DNA from: Calycina herbarum
Taxonomy: Eukaryota > Ascomycota > Leotiomycetes > Helotiales > Pezizellaceae
DNA length: 64,000 nucleotides
Reading direction: 5' to 3'
Assembly (NCBI GenBank): GCA_001414485.1
Contig: LLEY01000047.1
Location: 349,749 to 413,748 of the forward strand
Shown here: in pieces, positions 34,858-48,661 of the stretch
Layout of the letters: every line of letters starts with the position of its first letter
How positions within the stretch are numbered: position 1 is the first letter of the stretch
Translations under genes and position numbers: made by a program
The notes under the pieces: model-generated
Databases searched by the model: none
What the model was told of the DNA's origin: nothing
What the model saw: only the letters and a program-made list of their open reading frames with translations

Positions 34858-35379
34858 CGAGAGTTAGATTGGCAGGTGCGAACTTGAAGTTTACTGCGGG
34901 CCTTTTTAATTATCGCGAAGAGAAATCATAAATACTTCTATCAAAGTTTCCATCACCTCTTAATGCATAAGAATGATTGTATCACCTTCAGGTTATTATT
35001 CATGACTTACATGGTTATAATGACATACCACAGTGGCGACATTATGATGAAAATTTGAGAGCTTATTGTGAGAGCTTATTATTCACCGTTATTACGAGAA
35101 GTAAAGTTCCATTACTTGTTATGAGTATCGGAACGAGCTGCGATTCTGTCCCAGTGAGATATTCTGAACACTGATATTGCAATGAGAAAAAAGAAGCGAG
35201 CGAGACTTGGGGTTTGTATTCTTCACAAGGAAAAAGAAACATGATTGATGAGGCAAAGACTTTATTACTATTTGCAAATTATCTCCAGGCATAACTCCGA
35301 GCGTGAAGTCCTGGTTTCTTGAACGCCTTAGAAAAATCCCTACACAATGGTTTGAGGTCGGAAGATTCAGTGAAACATC

Positions 35380-37194
35380 TCAAAGCCAGCCAAATCTATC
35401 TGCACAGAAAATACTATACGCAAAGCTCTCGAGGTAGACAAACCCCTCCCTTCCATGCTCGTCCTTTGCCACCACCAGAGATCGCTTCCCAACAAACATC
35501 CAACCGAGTTTGGGGAGTAGTCTCAGATATTGATCAGCTTCGTTGTACATGCGCACAACGTGTAGATTCTCCGCGCAAGAACATCGGTAGTCAGCGGGGG
35601 GAGGCTTGCATTTGCAATTCAAGCTTTGGTAGTACTCTTTGGGTGAAATTTCGGGGTTTTATTGGTAGGTCTCAGCTTGGAAGGCAATTCTACGAAGTTG
35701 CCGTAATTTGCAAAAATAGTTATTGATCAACTCGTGGTTGATAACCTAGTAGTAGGCTTCATCTTTAGTTCTTGCTGAGAGGTGGACTTGCTCCAAGCTT
35801 GTTATCTCGGAGATCTGTGCAAGTGCTGTTTCTGGCACTAGGGAGCGCTCCCAGGTCAAGCTTGACAATTCAAAGCCGTGAACGATCCCAAAAACGGAAG
35901 GACTCTTTTCAAGAAATCATTATAAATATCTTCGGTGATATGGCTGGCCATGAACTTCGATAATTGTTTGTTTTCTTTAAGAAAATGAAGGGAGCCCTCT
36001 GAAAGATAGTCGTGGGTGCAGAACGGTGCCCATTCGAAAGACTTCAGGTGGGAATACAACCGCGGTTGGAGAGGCACTTATCTAGCAAGGAGTCTTGGCT
36101 ACAAAGGCACTTCAACGACAATAGCTTCAATGGTGCTTCGAGGAGGGAGTTCCAGGAATCTTCAACGGCACATGATGATCCGAACAACTCAAGGTGCTGA
36201 AGTTTCTCGAAACGAACAGGAGGCGTATCCTTATGGGGAAAAAAGAAAGGGAATGGTTCATTGCATTCATAGCCAGCTCCTTTGCAATATAGGTACTCGA
36301 GAGTTGGGGCGCAGTGACGAATCATAGTCGACAAACCATCGCATGCTGGCGTTTCATAGTCGTCTTGATCAATGTCTTCCCGCAATTGGAGGGTTCAAAG
36401 TGATGATGGAGGTAGTCCTGTCGAGGAAATGTCGGCTGGCCACCGAAACCGTTGTGCAACAATTTCACCGTGTTTTGCAGTCGTGGTCGCGAAGGCAGTG
36501 TAAAGTGAGGGTGGAAGGTGCCGGCATGGAGCCCAATGTAGTCTTTCCAAGTGTAGAAGTATAGATCCTATATTCCGGAACACCGCTCTGAGTGTTTTCT
36601 TGGAAGCATGTGGCGCCTTACAATTCTTCAATGGTTTCCCGTCGCAACAACCCATGCTAGAGGTTCCACGGACGGTTATATCCCGAATGCATGGGCCTAA
36701 AGCCAAATTTGAGCGTCCCCTACCTTTATTTTGTCTCGAATTGTCCAGTACTCTCTGTAATATTGCATGCATGCGATCGTTGGGCTCTAAAATCACCCGT
36801 TCGAATTGGCGGGAGTGACTGCAATGGATTAGCACATGTTTCTCTCGTCAAAGAAGGCAAGTACATACGCTAGCTGGCGACAATCGCTGTTGACCAAGGC
36901 GAAAGACGCGAGCGATTTTTTGTCATAAATATCAAAATTCAGCAAAATCTGGGACATGATTTCGATGGGCAGTGGAGAAGAGGCGCTTCCGAATTGAATG
37001 CTTGACCTTGCATGACCCGATCTATCAAAAGAGGAGGATAGGAAACTTCGCTGACGTGGTTCACTTAGGTGGGAATCTCCCTCTGTGTTTCGTCTGCCAT
37101 GTTGGCGATTTTCGATATGTGGTTGTTCACCTGTGCGGAGTTGGGGTTTTCTAGAGGTACACCTGCTTTGGTAAGTAATGTGTAAACTTGACAT
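35380..37194 (-). pseudogene. F-box/LRR-like protein, decayed paralogue B
   Basis: Starts at 37194. An F-box is clear (SSPLPIEIMSQILLNFDIYD, then SLASFALVNSDCRQLA). An intron with a GTATGT donor and a CTAAT...TTGCAG acceptor (about 36871-36823) joins it to HSRQFERVILEPND and LALGPCIRDITV. An in-frame TGA at 36395-36397 then interrupts the protein, which goes on in the same frame with LREDIDQDDYETPACDG. A frameshift near 36070 leads to LYSHLKSFEWAPF and LSKFMASHITEDI, and further shifts follow to 35380. It shares layout and motifs with paralogue A, so the two are tandem copies. The 5' half would still encode an F-box protein fragment. Confidence 0.7.
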
Positions 37195-37805
37195 TCATTC
37201 TCCGAAACCGCGTAGAACAACTGAAACCTAAAATCTAGATTCTTCTAAAGGCTCGGAGAATGACTTTCATTGTTCGAGTTAATCTGAAACAATGGAGGGA
37301 GGGTGTATGACGACAGAGTTTGAGATTCTTACGCGTTCATGTTAGACTTACACGATAGCTATGTGAGATCGTGCGTTTGGGTTTTGTCAAATCATTTGAA
37401 TCGTAGTAGTGAAAGCCTGGATGTGGGGTTTAAAGTCGACACCTAACTTAAAAATTCCCAAGACAGCGGCGAAGGTGACTCAAGCAGACAGGGACGACCT
37501 CAAAGATCTTTGGGGGAGTTGAAGGTGAGGCTGCACTCTCCCGCTCCTCTCAGGTTTAACTCTCCCAAATGTGATATCTGCGAAGTTTCATTATCCGTTA
37601 TTGTTTCACAGAGTCTGGGCAAATGTTTAAATCTTTTACTTTTCATCGGAAGAGTACCAGTCGCTTCTTTAGAACATGTATCTACTTCAATATTAAACTG
37701 TTTTGTTTTGTTTTTCGGGATATATTGGGTAGATTTATCGGCTGCCGCGCCTCGCTCCCCAGCTCATACACCTCATTCTGCAAATCTCTGCTTTTCAGTC
37801 AGCAT
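37195..37805. other. Intergenic region
   Basis: Short ORFs only, none with recognisable features. This stretch carries the promoter of F-box paralogue B and the 3' flank of the next gene. Confidence 0.4.
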
Positions 37806-38291
37806 TTAAGCTTCCCACTCATCAGGTCTTAAACCTACCTGTTTCACTTCCTCTTTCTGCGTTTTTAACCCTGACTTGTCACCTGGTCTCTTGACCACGG
37901 GTGACTTGTGAACCTTTGCAAGCTGTTCTTCTTGTGACTGCTCATGAGCCACCCTTCCTTCCTCGGTCACGACATCCTCCCAAAAGTGCTGCTCCCGAGG
38001 AAAGGGTTCAATTTCCAGATTTCTCGAGAACTCTGTTGGTTGTTGGGCATTCGTGGAATCTGAGACACTGGTGTTTGAAGCCTTGCCTTTGAGACCAGAA
38101 ACTGCAGCAGCTATACCACTGAGCTTGAGACATTGAAATCTTCCGGGAGCTTCTTCTTCTTTATCAGAACTCTCGCCACTTTCTCCTGGCGGGGGTGGTT
38201 GGAACACAGATGATGAGAGATGCTTGTTTGGGTGAGAGGTTGGTTCACCTTTGGGAGAACTTGAAACACTGGAGAATTTCCCGCTGTTCAT
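37806..38291 (-). CDS. Hypothetical hydrophilic protein
   Basis: Single-exon ORF of 161 residues from the ATG at 38291 (MNSGKFSSVSSSPKG). The product is rich in Ser, Glu and Lys, with no signal peptide or membrane segment and mostly predicted disorder; a charged segment (EQHFWEDVVTEEGRVAHEQSQEEQ, quoted here as EQHFWEDVV and EEGRVAHEQSQEEQ) may be helical. No family recognised. It lies on the same strand as the F-box pseudogenes and the UBA-like gene, in an accessory stretch. A chance ORF is possible but its length and codon use favour a gene. Confidence 0.5.
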   Translation of the reverse strand: MNSGKFSSVSSSPKGEPTSHPNKHLSSSVFQPPPPGESGESSDKEEEAPGRFQCLKLSGIAAAVSGLKGKASNTSVSDSTNAQQPTEFSRNLEIEPFPREQHFWEDVVTEEGRVAHEQSQEEQLAKVHKSPVVKRPGDKSGLKTQKEEVKQVGLRPDEWEA

Positions 38292-38807
38292 GGTGAGATG
38301 ATGAAATGGTCTTCTTTGTTTTTGGGTGAAGTAAAAAGTTCATTGAAATGAAGAACTACTTACCTTGTTGAATTATGCTTTCGGAATATCCGTGAAAATG
38401 CGAGTGGGAGAGTGGCTGAATAACTTTTGTTGATATATATATCAACGACACTGAATGAAGAATTAAATTATTTATTAACAAAGATTGGAAGAAAGAAACA
38501 TAATTGTGTTGTCTTGTCGATGATGTTGCTCTTTATTGGTTCTTTGAAACTCGAATGAACGTGAATCTCACGGCTTTGTTAGCCTGGGAATAATCAACTG
38601 ATCATAAAGACGATGAACAATAACATGAATGGTTTCAATGTCAGACATGTGCACGCAACCTGCGAGACACGAGACCATTCGTCAGTTGCGAGACAAGTGG
38701 CTTTTCCCTCTTTTGACTTGTAAGTTTCACTTCACATTATTCATGTTTTCTGGAACCGATTCTTGGTTTTGGGGTAAGACTGTTTTTTGGGGCCGGGGGC
38801 GGTAGGG
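38292..38807. other. Intergenic region
   Basis: AT-rich promoter-like sequence with a TATATATAT run near 38437. No gene seen. Confidence 0.4.
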
Positions 38808-39380
38808 TCACCTAGATAGTGCCAGGGACACTTCTGGCTTACTTGTTTGCTTATTTTTTTTCCTACCAGTAAGCCTTCTCGTCAATTGACTAGCTCCTTT
38901 CTTCAAGCCACGGAGCCTCCTTGAGAACCCGGAGGGGGTGATTTCATTACCATTACCAGAAGTAGTCGATCCAGCGGTCAGAACTGGAGTCGATACTCTA
39001 TTCTCGACTTGCCAGTCTTCGAGAAGCTCTGCATTAGGAGGAGCTTTCTCTCGCTCGTCAATTTGCTTTCGCTTAGCATGATAGGAAAATTCCTCCATTT
39101 CTTCCCAAGCCTTCCTGGAAGCCTCGTACTTGTCACTGGCGTCGTGCCAGTGTTGCGCTGCTCTTAATTCTCTCTCTCAGTCGAAGGCAGCTAGATCTAT
39201 ATTACTTTGAGCCGTCAACATTTCAAGGCGAGTGTTATGAACATTGTTCCATGCGGTAAGCATTTGTTGAAGATGCTCGTGTGAAAAATCTCCGATGTCT
39301 GCTTCTTGGAACCCCATGTCAACCAATTTCTGCAAATTTTCCCTCAGGGGAGCAGAGGGGGTGTTATCTTTACTGGACAT
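38808..39380 (-). pseudogene. UBA-like protein with one nonsense codon
   Basis: The ATG at 39380 opens a frame with a UBA-like segment (LQKLVDMGFQEADIGDFS). TGA at 39177-39179 stops it after 67 residues. The same frame runs on without another stop to 38808 (LRAAQHWHDASDKYEASRKA, WEEMEEFSYHAKRK, then a basic tail RRLRGLKKGASQLTRRLTGR). The stop would be CGA (Arg) before a single C-to-T change: the local pattern reads Asp-stop-Glu-Arg-Glu. The restored length would be about 190 residues. Function unknown; ubiquitin binding is only suggested by the UBA pattern. Readthrough or a sequencing error are alternatives. Confidence 0.55.
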
Positions 39381-39682
39381 CTTACTAAATATCAGTGTGT
39401 AAGATTGTGTAGCATTTGAAATTCAAAAGTCGGGAATTTCTACCCTTTTCCTCTCTTAGAAATCGAAATGTTTATCTTGCCAACAGAGGAAAATATTAAT
39501 GTGGGGGAAGAGATTACTCGCATAAAACAATATCATATTTTAGGACTGTTTCATGCACATACGAAGAAACATGTATACATAGAACAAAATTAACTACCTC
39601 TTTGTTTACAAATGATAAATTTACCCTCATCACATACTCCACTCCACAATTCCAAGTACATTACTACTAACAAAAACACAAA

Positions 39683-39922
39683 ATGTTCACATTGTCCAAA
39701 ACTGTAGCTGCTCTCGCCAAACGAGATGGAGCACGATTCATAGTCTGGCAAGTGACAAATGGTGACAGCGTCATCTGGGACACACATGATTTCCATTTCA
39801 GACGAAGCCTTACACCATCTGCTTCAGAGCCATTTGAAAATAGCCATGCCTCAAGCACTGGCCCCATTTCTGAACCACTTGTAACTGGAGAGGTGAAGAT
39901 GTATGGCGAGAGGATATTGTAA
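39683..39922 (+). CDS. Possible small hypothetical protein
   Basis: An uninterrupted 79-residue ORF (MFTLSKTVAALAKRDGARFI) with a globular-looking core (ARFIVWQVTNGDSVIWDTHD). No family, signal peptide or intron. It could be a fragment of a larger lost gene or a chance ORF. Confidence 0.25.
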   Translation: MFTLSKTVAALAKRDGARFIVWQVTNGDSVIWDTHDFHFRRSLTPSASEPFENSHASSTGPISEPLVTGEVKMYGERIL

Positions 39923-40498
39923 CGTCTCGTAGGCTAAATTATGAGAATGTATCGCACGAGCGTCCAGCGTCCAAGTCTCTAATTCCCAAGCCCAAATCTC
40001 CGCAAATCGGACGGTCTTTAATAATACTAGCTAGAAAATGAAGGAGAAAGCGTAACTCCACGTAAAGTGCGAGTGAGAGAACCTCAAGAATGAGGTGGAA
40101 CTATAATTCCAATATAAGTCAAATTACTACACAAAATATTAAAAGGAAATAATGATGAACAGCAGTGAGAAATGTATAACAGACGTTTGTAACAAAAGAA
40201 TAGTTGGAAAGTCTACAACCTGGAATGGGAGAATTGCGAGATATCTTGGGCCCCCGAGAGAAATGAGAACCAATAGGATTTTTTTGGAAACCACACTCTT
40301 AATGTAAAAGAAAAAATATCAGGAAGTCACATAAGCTTTTCAGTTGAGTCATTGATAGATTCCGATGATCCCTTCATCACTCGTCGCTAAACGGTGTGTA
40401 GGCATTCTTTCTTCTCTTTAGACCTCGTAATTCCGGAATAACCTAAATGCTCTATGCTTTCCTGTCCCGCTACTCTATGCTCTTCAAAAGATACTCCC
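39923..40498. other. Intergenic region
   Basis: No gene seen; it includes the 3' flank of the 2EXR gene. Confidence 0.4.
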
Positions 40499-41514
40499 TC
40501 AAGTCATGACAAACGAAATATCGGGCACAGACACGCTTGGGTCCTTTTCTTGCATGGCTTGGAAGTCTTCTAAAAGCTGGTTTTTCATCTCCTCAATGCT
40601 CCGCGCCAAACGAATCCCACTAGGGCGGGGTCGAACGATTGAGAGCTGTTTGAGGTTGCGAAAGTTATTCCAGCCGATTTCCGTATGAGAAAAAGCCCCC
40701 GAGAGGCTCTTACAAAGCAATCTTCGCTCGCGGACGAATTGGCCATTCCTCGTAACCAGTTCGAGAGTAAACTCCCAATGCGAATTCTGTATTTCCAGCT
40801 GGTGAAGAACTTCAGCCGCATTGGGACATAGGTGTTTGGCCAATTCATAATTATAATGGAGAACGACCCTCAGAATTTTCTCTCCGTTGAAGTTCACACA
40901 AACGGTGTGGACAACTGGATTGAAGTATGCGATTTGTCCCTGGGGGGGAGTAGTTTTGAGTAGAGGTCGGTAGGTTTTCATGGCTGTCTGTCGGCTTTCA
41001 CGATTTGTGGAGAGGATCCCTGGATTCTCTGTTGAAGTTCGGTAACCGTGAAATTTCCATTGCCAGCACCATTTTGAAACCTGTCTCTCCCCTCGTCTAC
41101 CGTTGGCAATAAATGTGTTGTGAACCTTATACCGCTTTTTGGTAATCCAACGAAACACATGAATGGTGTGTGGTACGGCGCATCCAAGTTCCCAAATATT
41201 GACTATATAACATCAGTATTTTGTTTCGTTTCGCGGTGTTGAGGCCCAAGAGTGAATTTGAACTCCTAGCTCAAAGGAAGGATCATAAGGGCAGGTTGGG
41301 GATTAAGCTTACGTCGAATTTCAATGGGGAGCTTTGAGAATGGATGGAAAGTCGGTTCAGGAGTGGGAAGTATGTATTTGTAAAGTTGAATAGACGCATC
41401 AGGGAGCTCGTCGCGAAACAAACTAAGAGCTTGGGTCCTCTCGCCTTCGGAATCGTTGGGGCTGACAAGCTCCGCTGAAGCCTTGGGGTTCGGAGATGTG
41501 AGAGTTGAAGACAT
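40499..41514 (-). CDS. 2EXR-domain protein
   Basis: Two exons: 41514-41313 and 41202-40499, joined by a 110-nt intron (GTAAGC...ATAG), giving 301 residues. The 2EXR signature is created across the splice: FHPFSKLPIEIRLNIWELG, followed by IHVF and the typical NRESRQTAMKTY motif. 2EXR proteins are numerous in filamentous fungi and poorly understood. No signal peptide. An Asp/Glu-rich N-terminus precedes the domain. The gene is intact, unlike the F-box copies upstream. Confidence 0.8.
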
Positions 41515-41944
41515 GTTATCGCTGATTTTTGTTCAAAGATCCCCGTGGGTGACGGTGTCTAGTGCTTGTGCCAGAAAGTTTAGACGAAGACTTTAAGAAG
41601 CCCAGAAGCACAAGCCAAATGAAGTCATGTGACTTGCATAGCACGATTCACTATCAAGGTGAATCAACTTCACAAATAAGCCTTTGTTAGTTTCCATTGT
41701 CACTTCATCAGTTCTACTTACACCACATAAAAGAGAGCTAGCAATTTCGAGGTACTGTACGACTGTGTGTTCATTTCTAATTGATTCGAGTTTTGTCATT
41801 ATTCTTCACTTTCCACTCGTTTAATTTGTGCTTGAAGTACTCCCAAATTCAATCTGCATATTTACAAATGAAACTGAAGTCAACGCATATTCAACATCCC
41901 AAAATCACTCTCCGTAATTGTCAATCAGTAACTTGCAAAGTCCT

Positions 41945-43149
41945 TTATCTTCCTGGGAGTGCTTTGAGCCCTGTTTAAACGTTAGTAGTCATACCTATTA
42001 TTGGTAAACCAAGGTTTAAAACTCACATCCTTCAGTATCTTCTTGGACTGTTTTCGGGATAGTGCACTGGTTTGCAGTAGCCATCGGTTGCTTTGTGATG
42101 GAACCGCACCCGTCGTAGAAACACTCGGACTTAGCCATAGCCCGCGTGAGAGAGTCGCCTTTCCAACCAAACATGTAGTCGGCGTGAGTTCCTGCAGCAT
42201 TACCTTCGAAACTCCAGACGAAAGGGTTTGGGGCACCCGATGTCCACATGCTGTTGAGTTTGCTCGTATCCCATGTTGTCTCGAAAGTTACTTGTGGCAC
42301 GCGGATTGGATGGGAAGATGGGCAATTAGGAGCGTTCGTGAAGCCATCCGAAGTGATGGTGTTATACATGTGCGACTGGTGATCAGGACTGTCAAGGTTC
42401 TTGCCATCCCAGCATCTAAACTCGGTTAACCTTTTGCTTTCGTGTATCGGGTCGAATGAAGAACTAACGCAGGGAAATGTTGAGTGGTGAAGATACCGCC
42501 TGGACATGCCGATGTAGGAAAGTCCGGCGTCTCTCTGCCTCTTCCTCCACTAGCCGTGAGGCACTGGTAGCGCAAACCAACTTGTGCTTTCCCACTATTA
42601 GATGGACTGCCGACTGTCATACGGAAGCCCTATATACTATTAGAAAGTCCAAGGAGATTTTTTATCAAAGTAGACCCACTGGTTTGAAAGTTGTTATTGA
42701 TTGTGTTTTGAGGTTATCTTTGCTCAAATCGAATTGCGTATAGTAAACAGTGAGTCCACCTTGAGCACCTATGAAATTGTCAGACACTATTCTGTATTAA
42801 ATTCAGTTTCATTATGACCTTGAGAACCCCCTAACAATGGTTGAACAGGAACAACTGGCACACGGTGGTAGGAGCCATTGGTGGGATGTTTGAAGAACAA
42901 GTGCGCAGTCCAATAATTAGAAAAGTCCTCAGCCATTTGGCAGGTAGTACATGTAGCTCTAGCACCAACGTCTCCCTCCATCGTAGCATTGAAGGCATTT
43001 CCACCGACAATATGGTGAAGATGAGAAGAAGGTGTATCGCCTGGTTGAACGACAGGATCAAGGCGCTGAATGGTTAGAGTTGAGCAAGGGAAGCGAAGAC
43101 CTGCATTGGCAAGCCCGGCAAGCGCGAGGAGTGTTGTAAACAACTTCAT
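41945..43149 (-). CDS. Secreted DUF1996 protein
   Basis: Five exons: 43149-42828, 42768-42680, 42629-42469, 42415-42027 and 41970-41945, giving 328 residues, all GT-AG and in phase. A signal peptide is clear (MKLFTTLLALAGLANAG). DUF1996 motifs follow in order: RLDPVVQPGDTPSSHLHHIV, DVGARATCTTCQMAEDFSNY, YWTAHLFFKHPTNGSYHRVP, KPGFRMTVGSP, RYQCLTAS, CWDGKNLDSPDHQSHM, CPSSHPIRVPQV, and the end EDTEGWLKALPGR. Such proteins are extracellular or wall-associated; activity is unknown. No WSC domain is present. The last exon of 26 nt is needed for the conserved end. Confidence 0.9.
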
Positions 43150-44794
43150 TTTGACTCTGGACCCAGTCTTGTACAAGTAATAGAGATATTTGGAGGAATG
43201 AAGAATTTAGTTGGTGAAGAAAGTTTCAAGCGATACCCACTTGATTCTTATAACCTTGGATCTACCATCAACTGCCCTTTTTGGCTCCCTCATTTTCCCT
43301 CCAAAACTAGATACCGAATTTTGGAGCCCTGTGAATTATATATTAATCTTGCGGGGCAGATAACAGCCGACTGAAAAGGGATAATTCGGCTATCGAGATC
43401 TGCTCGATAGGCGAATCAGCTTACACCTGCATTACCAGGGTCATCATCCGGTGATATAGAGTTTTAATTTGGTGGTTGGCTCACGAAAGTGCCGGGAGCA
43501 ATCAAAAGTACATCATTAGAAAAGCTTGCTTTTAATCAAGGAATTTAGAGTAGGATGAAAGTGTCATGAACCACGGTAGAAAAACTTTGTGTTACCTTGA
43601 ACCAGCCAACAAAATGCCTGGGAATTGGGACACCATTTGGGCCTAGAGTGGACTTAATAATGACTGGATGAAAACACTTGAGTGGTGTCACTTCGCACGT
43701 TATTATCGGAGAGGGCAAATATTTCAGACTATTTTAGAGGCAGTCTGGCTTCACTTTATCTTCGATGCAGAAGCCGGGCGCGCCTGGTGGGGATATTCTT
43801 CTGAAACTAATTTCCAAAGAGGGTTCTCAAGATTCAGATGGCTTTAGTTTCATGAAGGATCTCCCTCCAATGTCCTATATTGGACTAGTCGCTCGTTATA
43901 GAACACAATTTTAACACTACCGTGCACAAGAGGGTGGCTTTCGACTTGTTTCGATCTTTTTTGATAAGCGATAGCTAATTAGCCAAATTAATTGATCAGT
44001 TTTGTTGGAAGATATCACGCATCGTCTATCAGGATGCATAGATGAAGAAAATATGAGACAAGGGTGAACGGAATCCGGTTAGTTAGGTAGATTCAGATCC
44101 ACGTGTCTCATCTCGTCTTTTTGGCCGGCCTACCAAAGATAGCATTGCTCGATTTGTACTTTGGGTCTCATGTGAATGAGTTTATTGGAAAAGTAATGCT
44201 ACCTATCGGCGCTTCCCACAGCTGGCGCCTTCTTACTTCATCATATTTGCCCGAGCTGCTAGCAGATCCCAACAGAATGATGGGTACAACCTGTCGTTTA
44301 GGAATTTGACTTTCGCTAGATGTAATCCAACCAAAACAGGAGGATGAAGTGGAGAGGGAAAATAAAAATCGTCAGCTGACCAAGAATTTGGACTCAATAT
44401 ACTATCAGTGTTTTTGGCAGGACTGTCCCAGATGTTATTAGAGCAAAGTTGGTCAACGATTTGTATTGAGAAACACACTTTTGACTAAGAGCTTCGGATC
44501 AATCTTACAACTGTTGACAAAGGGCACTCACTCACGTGTTTACGTAACCGGGGGGGGGGGGGGGGGGGGGGGGCTTGCTTTGCCAATCAAGTTAGATCAA
44601 CATATACATACGAACAGGAAAAGATTGAAATAACTTAACTCTTTGTTATTCAAGTAATTACACGTGGCGATGAAAGTTCACAACAAAAGATCGTATCATT
44701 AGATTTTAACAAATAGTATTTTAGCTCATACTCAAATTCAAGCTCAACATTTAATATTGACATGGCAAAACAAGAGGATTCCGAGACTCCAAAT
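43150..44794. other. Gene-poor region with a 24-G tract
   Basis: No convincing gene over 1.6 kb. A run of 24 G occurs at 44550-44573. Short ORFs lack coding character. Confidence 0.4.
44550..44573 (+). repeat. Poly-G tract (24 G)
   Basis: Uninterrupted run of 24 G, the longest homopolymer in the window. It could form G-quadruplexes; its exact length may be a sequencing artefact. Confidence 0.8.
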
Positions 44795-45688
44795 TTACCC
44801 AGCGCTGTTCTTTCCAGAAAACCAACCCACAACCAGGCCCATAACTCCCAGCCCAGCCTTTTTCTTCTTTTCTTCTTGTCTACTTTCCACTTCCATTCTT
44901 GACTCCTCCTTCATTCTCTCTCTTTCCTCTTCCATCTTCCTTCTCTCCTTTTCCCTTTTCTTCTCTCTTTTTGCTTCTTCCCTCTTCTCTTTCTTCAATC
45001 TATCCGACTCCTCTAAAACAGGCGCAGCAAGCACCTTCATTTTCTTATTTATCCTATCCACCTCTTTTTTCATCATCTTCATCTTCCTACATGCAACTCT
45101 TAGCTCCTGGTCATAACCGTTATCCGGAAAAGAGTCCGGAAAAGCCTCCATGAACAGGTAAGTCTTCTTTGAAAGCTTGTATTCATCCTCTTTCTTTCGA
45201 AAACCCGTGAAGGTATCTACTAGGGTACGTAAATAATCGGTCGCAAACAGGAGAAGTGTTTCTTTAGGACAAATGCAAAAAAAGGGGTTGTCGGTCAACT
45301 GCTTTCGCTCGGCAATTTCTTCGGGCGTAAAAGGGGGAAGGAGAGTCTTTGCGGTCAGATAGAAGGTGTTAAGAATGGTCTCCCATTCTCGGGTCGTTTG
45401 TTTGAGGGCGGTCTCGTACTGCTTAGTTAGTGAGCGCGGGGTGTGGTCAAAGGAGTTTGCCTCGATTTTTGATAGGGTGTCGGTGAGGGAAAGTAATTGC
45501 GTACGGGTTTGGACTGCGTAGGCTTGGTAACTTGATTCGAACTCATTCAGCATATCCGGATTAAATCCCCATTTCAAGAGCAGTGGGAATCCTGCAATCG
45601 AAAGGTCATGTGTGGGGGTTTTAACAGGGTGGGATTCGGGGAAGATATGCTCCTCCCAGAGGATGGGGAGTTCGTGTTCATACAACAT
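44795..45688 (-). CDS. Lineage-restricted coiled-coil protein (family member 1)
   Basis: Single exon, 297 residues (MLYEHELPILWEEHIFPE). The N-terminal half is helical (LLLKWGFNPDMLNEFESSY), the middle has a segment resembling the 51505 gene (FFCICPKETLLLFATDYLRT), and residues about 225-275 form a highly charged Lys/Glu/Arg coiled coil. It ends in a short hydrophobic stretch (GLGVMGLVVGWFSG). No known family. Layout is similar to the protein at 51505-52530, so they may be distant paralogues (inference from pattern, not alignment). Confidence 0.6.
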   Translation of the reverse strand: MLYEHELPILWEEHIFPESHPVKTPTHDLSIAGFPLLLKWGFNPDMLNEFESSYQAYAVQTRTQLLSLTDTLSKIEANSFDHTPRSLTKQYETALKQTTREWETILNTFYLTAKTLLPPFTPEEIAERKQLTDNPFFCICPKETLLLFATDYLRTLVDTFTGFRKKEDEYKLSKKTYLFMEAFPDSFPDNGYDQELRVACRKMKMMKKEVDRINKKMKVLAAPVLEESDRLKKEKREEAKREKKREKERRKMEEERERMKEESRMEVESRQEEKKKKAGLGVMGLVVGWFSGKNSAG

Positions 45689-46646
45689 ATTGAGCTGTGT
45701 ACTCAGAGACTCAAGTAATAATTTCTACTTTACTATCTATGGAGTTAAAGATTGAGTAATGATAGGCCCCGAATTTCGAGACTGAGACATTTCTTATCCA
45801 CCTCGAGAGTTAAGCGAGGGGAAATGTTTAGGTCGAGAACAAGATAATAACTTCTTTGTTGAATAAAACATGTCGGAAAATACACAATCGTGGCAAAGAT
45901 GTTGAGCCTCTTTGTATTGAGATAAAGGTGATTGTCGACCTCCAAGCCACTTGGAACATTAAGATACCATCACGTAATCACTGCCTCCACACTCTGGTTG
46001 GGGTCTTTCCTTGTCAGAGAGGTGTTACTTGAGAGATACCTAATTATGAAAAAGAACTTTTACGGAAGTGAAACATACAAATGTTCCAACATAGGATTTA
46101 TGTATCACGTGGCTCTTGGGTGATACTAGAGGTCAAAGAGTGGGGTTTAATGCTCCTACTCGTAGATCAACTCAACCTTTCGCAACCAACATCCCTAGCA
46201 ATTTTATTGGATAGCGTTACCAGTTGTTCGATCTCATGCATGTGTGTTGCTTCGTCCAGATATCTGTTTATATGGTCGCTCCAGGGTAACGATGGGCACG
46301 AGTCGGCGTAATTGCGTTTTCACGTTTGTATTTCCTGGCATGGCTTTTCTCCTTTTCTCTCCTTGTCATCATCCTCCACGACACACGATTTCTGCGCGAA
46401 ACGAAATGTATCATTTAGCAGTGGGCCTTGGACTGGCTTATTATCTCATAGTAGGACAAACATAAATCGGGAGAATCACGAAGTTGAGTTGCTCATTCTA
46501 GTTTACCGCCTGGCGAGTTTAATTGGAATGGGTCAACGCTGTCATTTCTCACTTGTCCTTGGATTCACAAATCTGCCATGCGATTGTCTGGACTCCACTG
46601 TACAATACTTTAATTTTTCTATCAATAACATACTTTCTACAGATAT
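45689..46646. other. Intergenic region
   Basis: Nothing gene-like beyond short ORFs. It holds the 3' flank of the decarboxylase gene. Confidence 0.4.

Positions 46647-48661
<2,015 letters not shown>

Noticed and set aside
44757..45153. Plus-strand Ser/Phe-rich ORFs
   Set aside because: They are antisense shadows of the Lys/Glu-rich coiled coil at 44795-45688.
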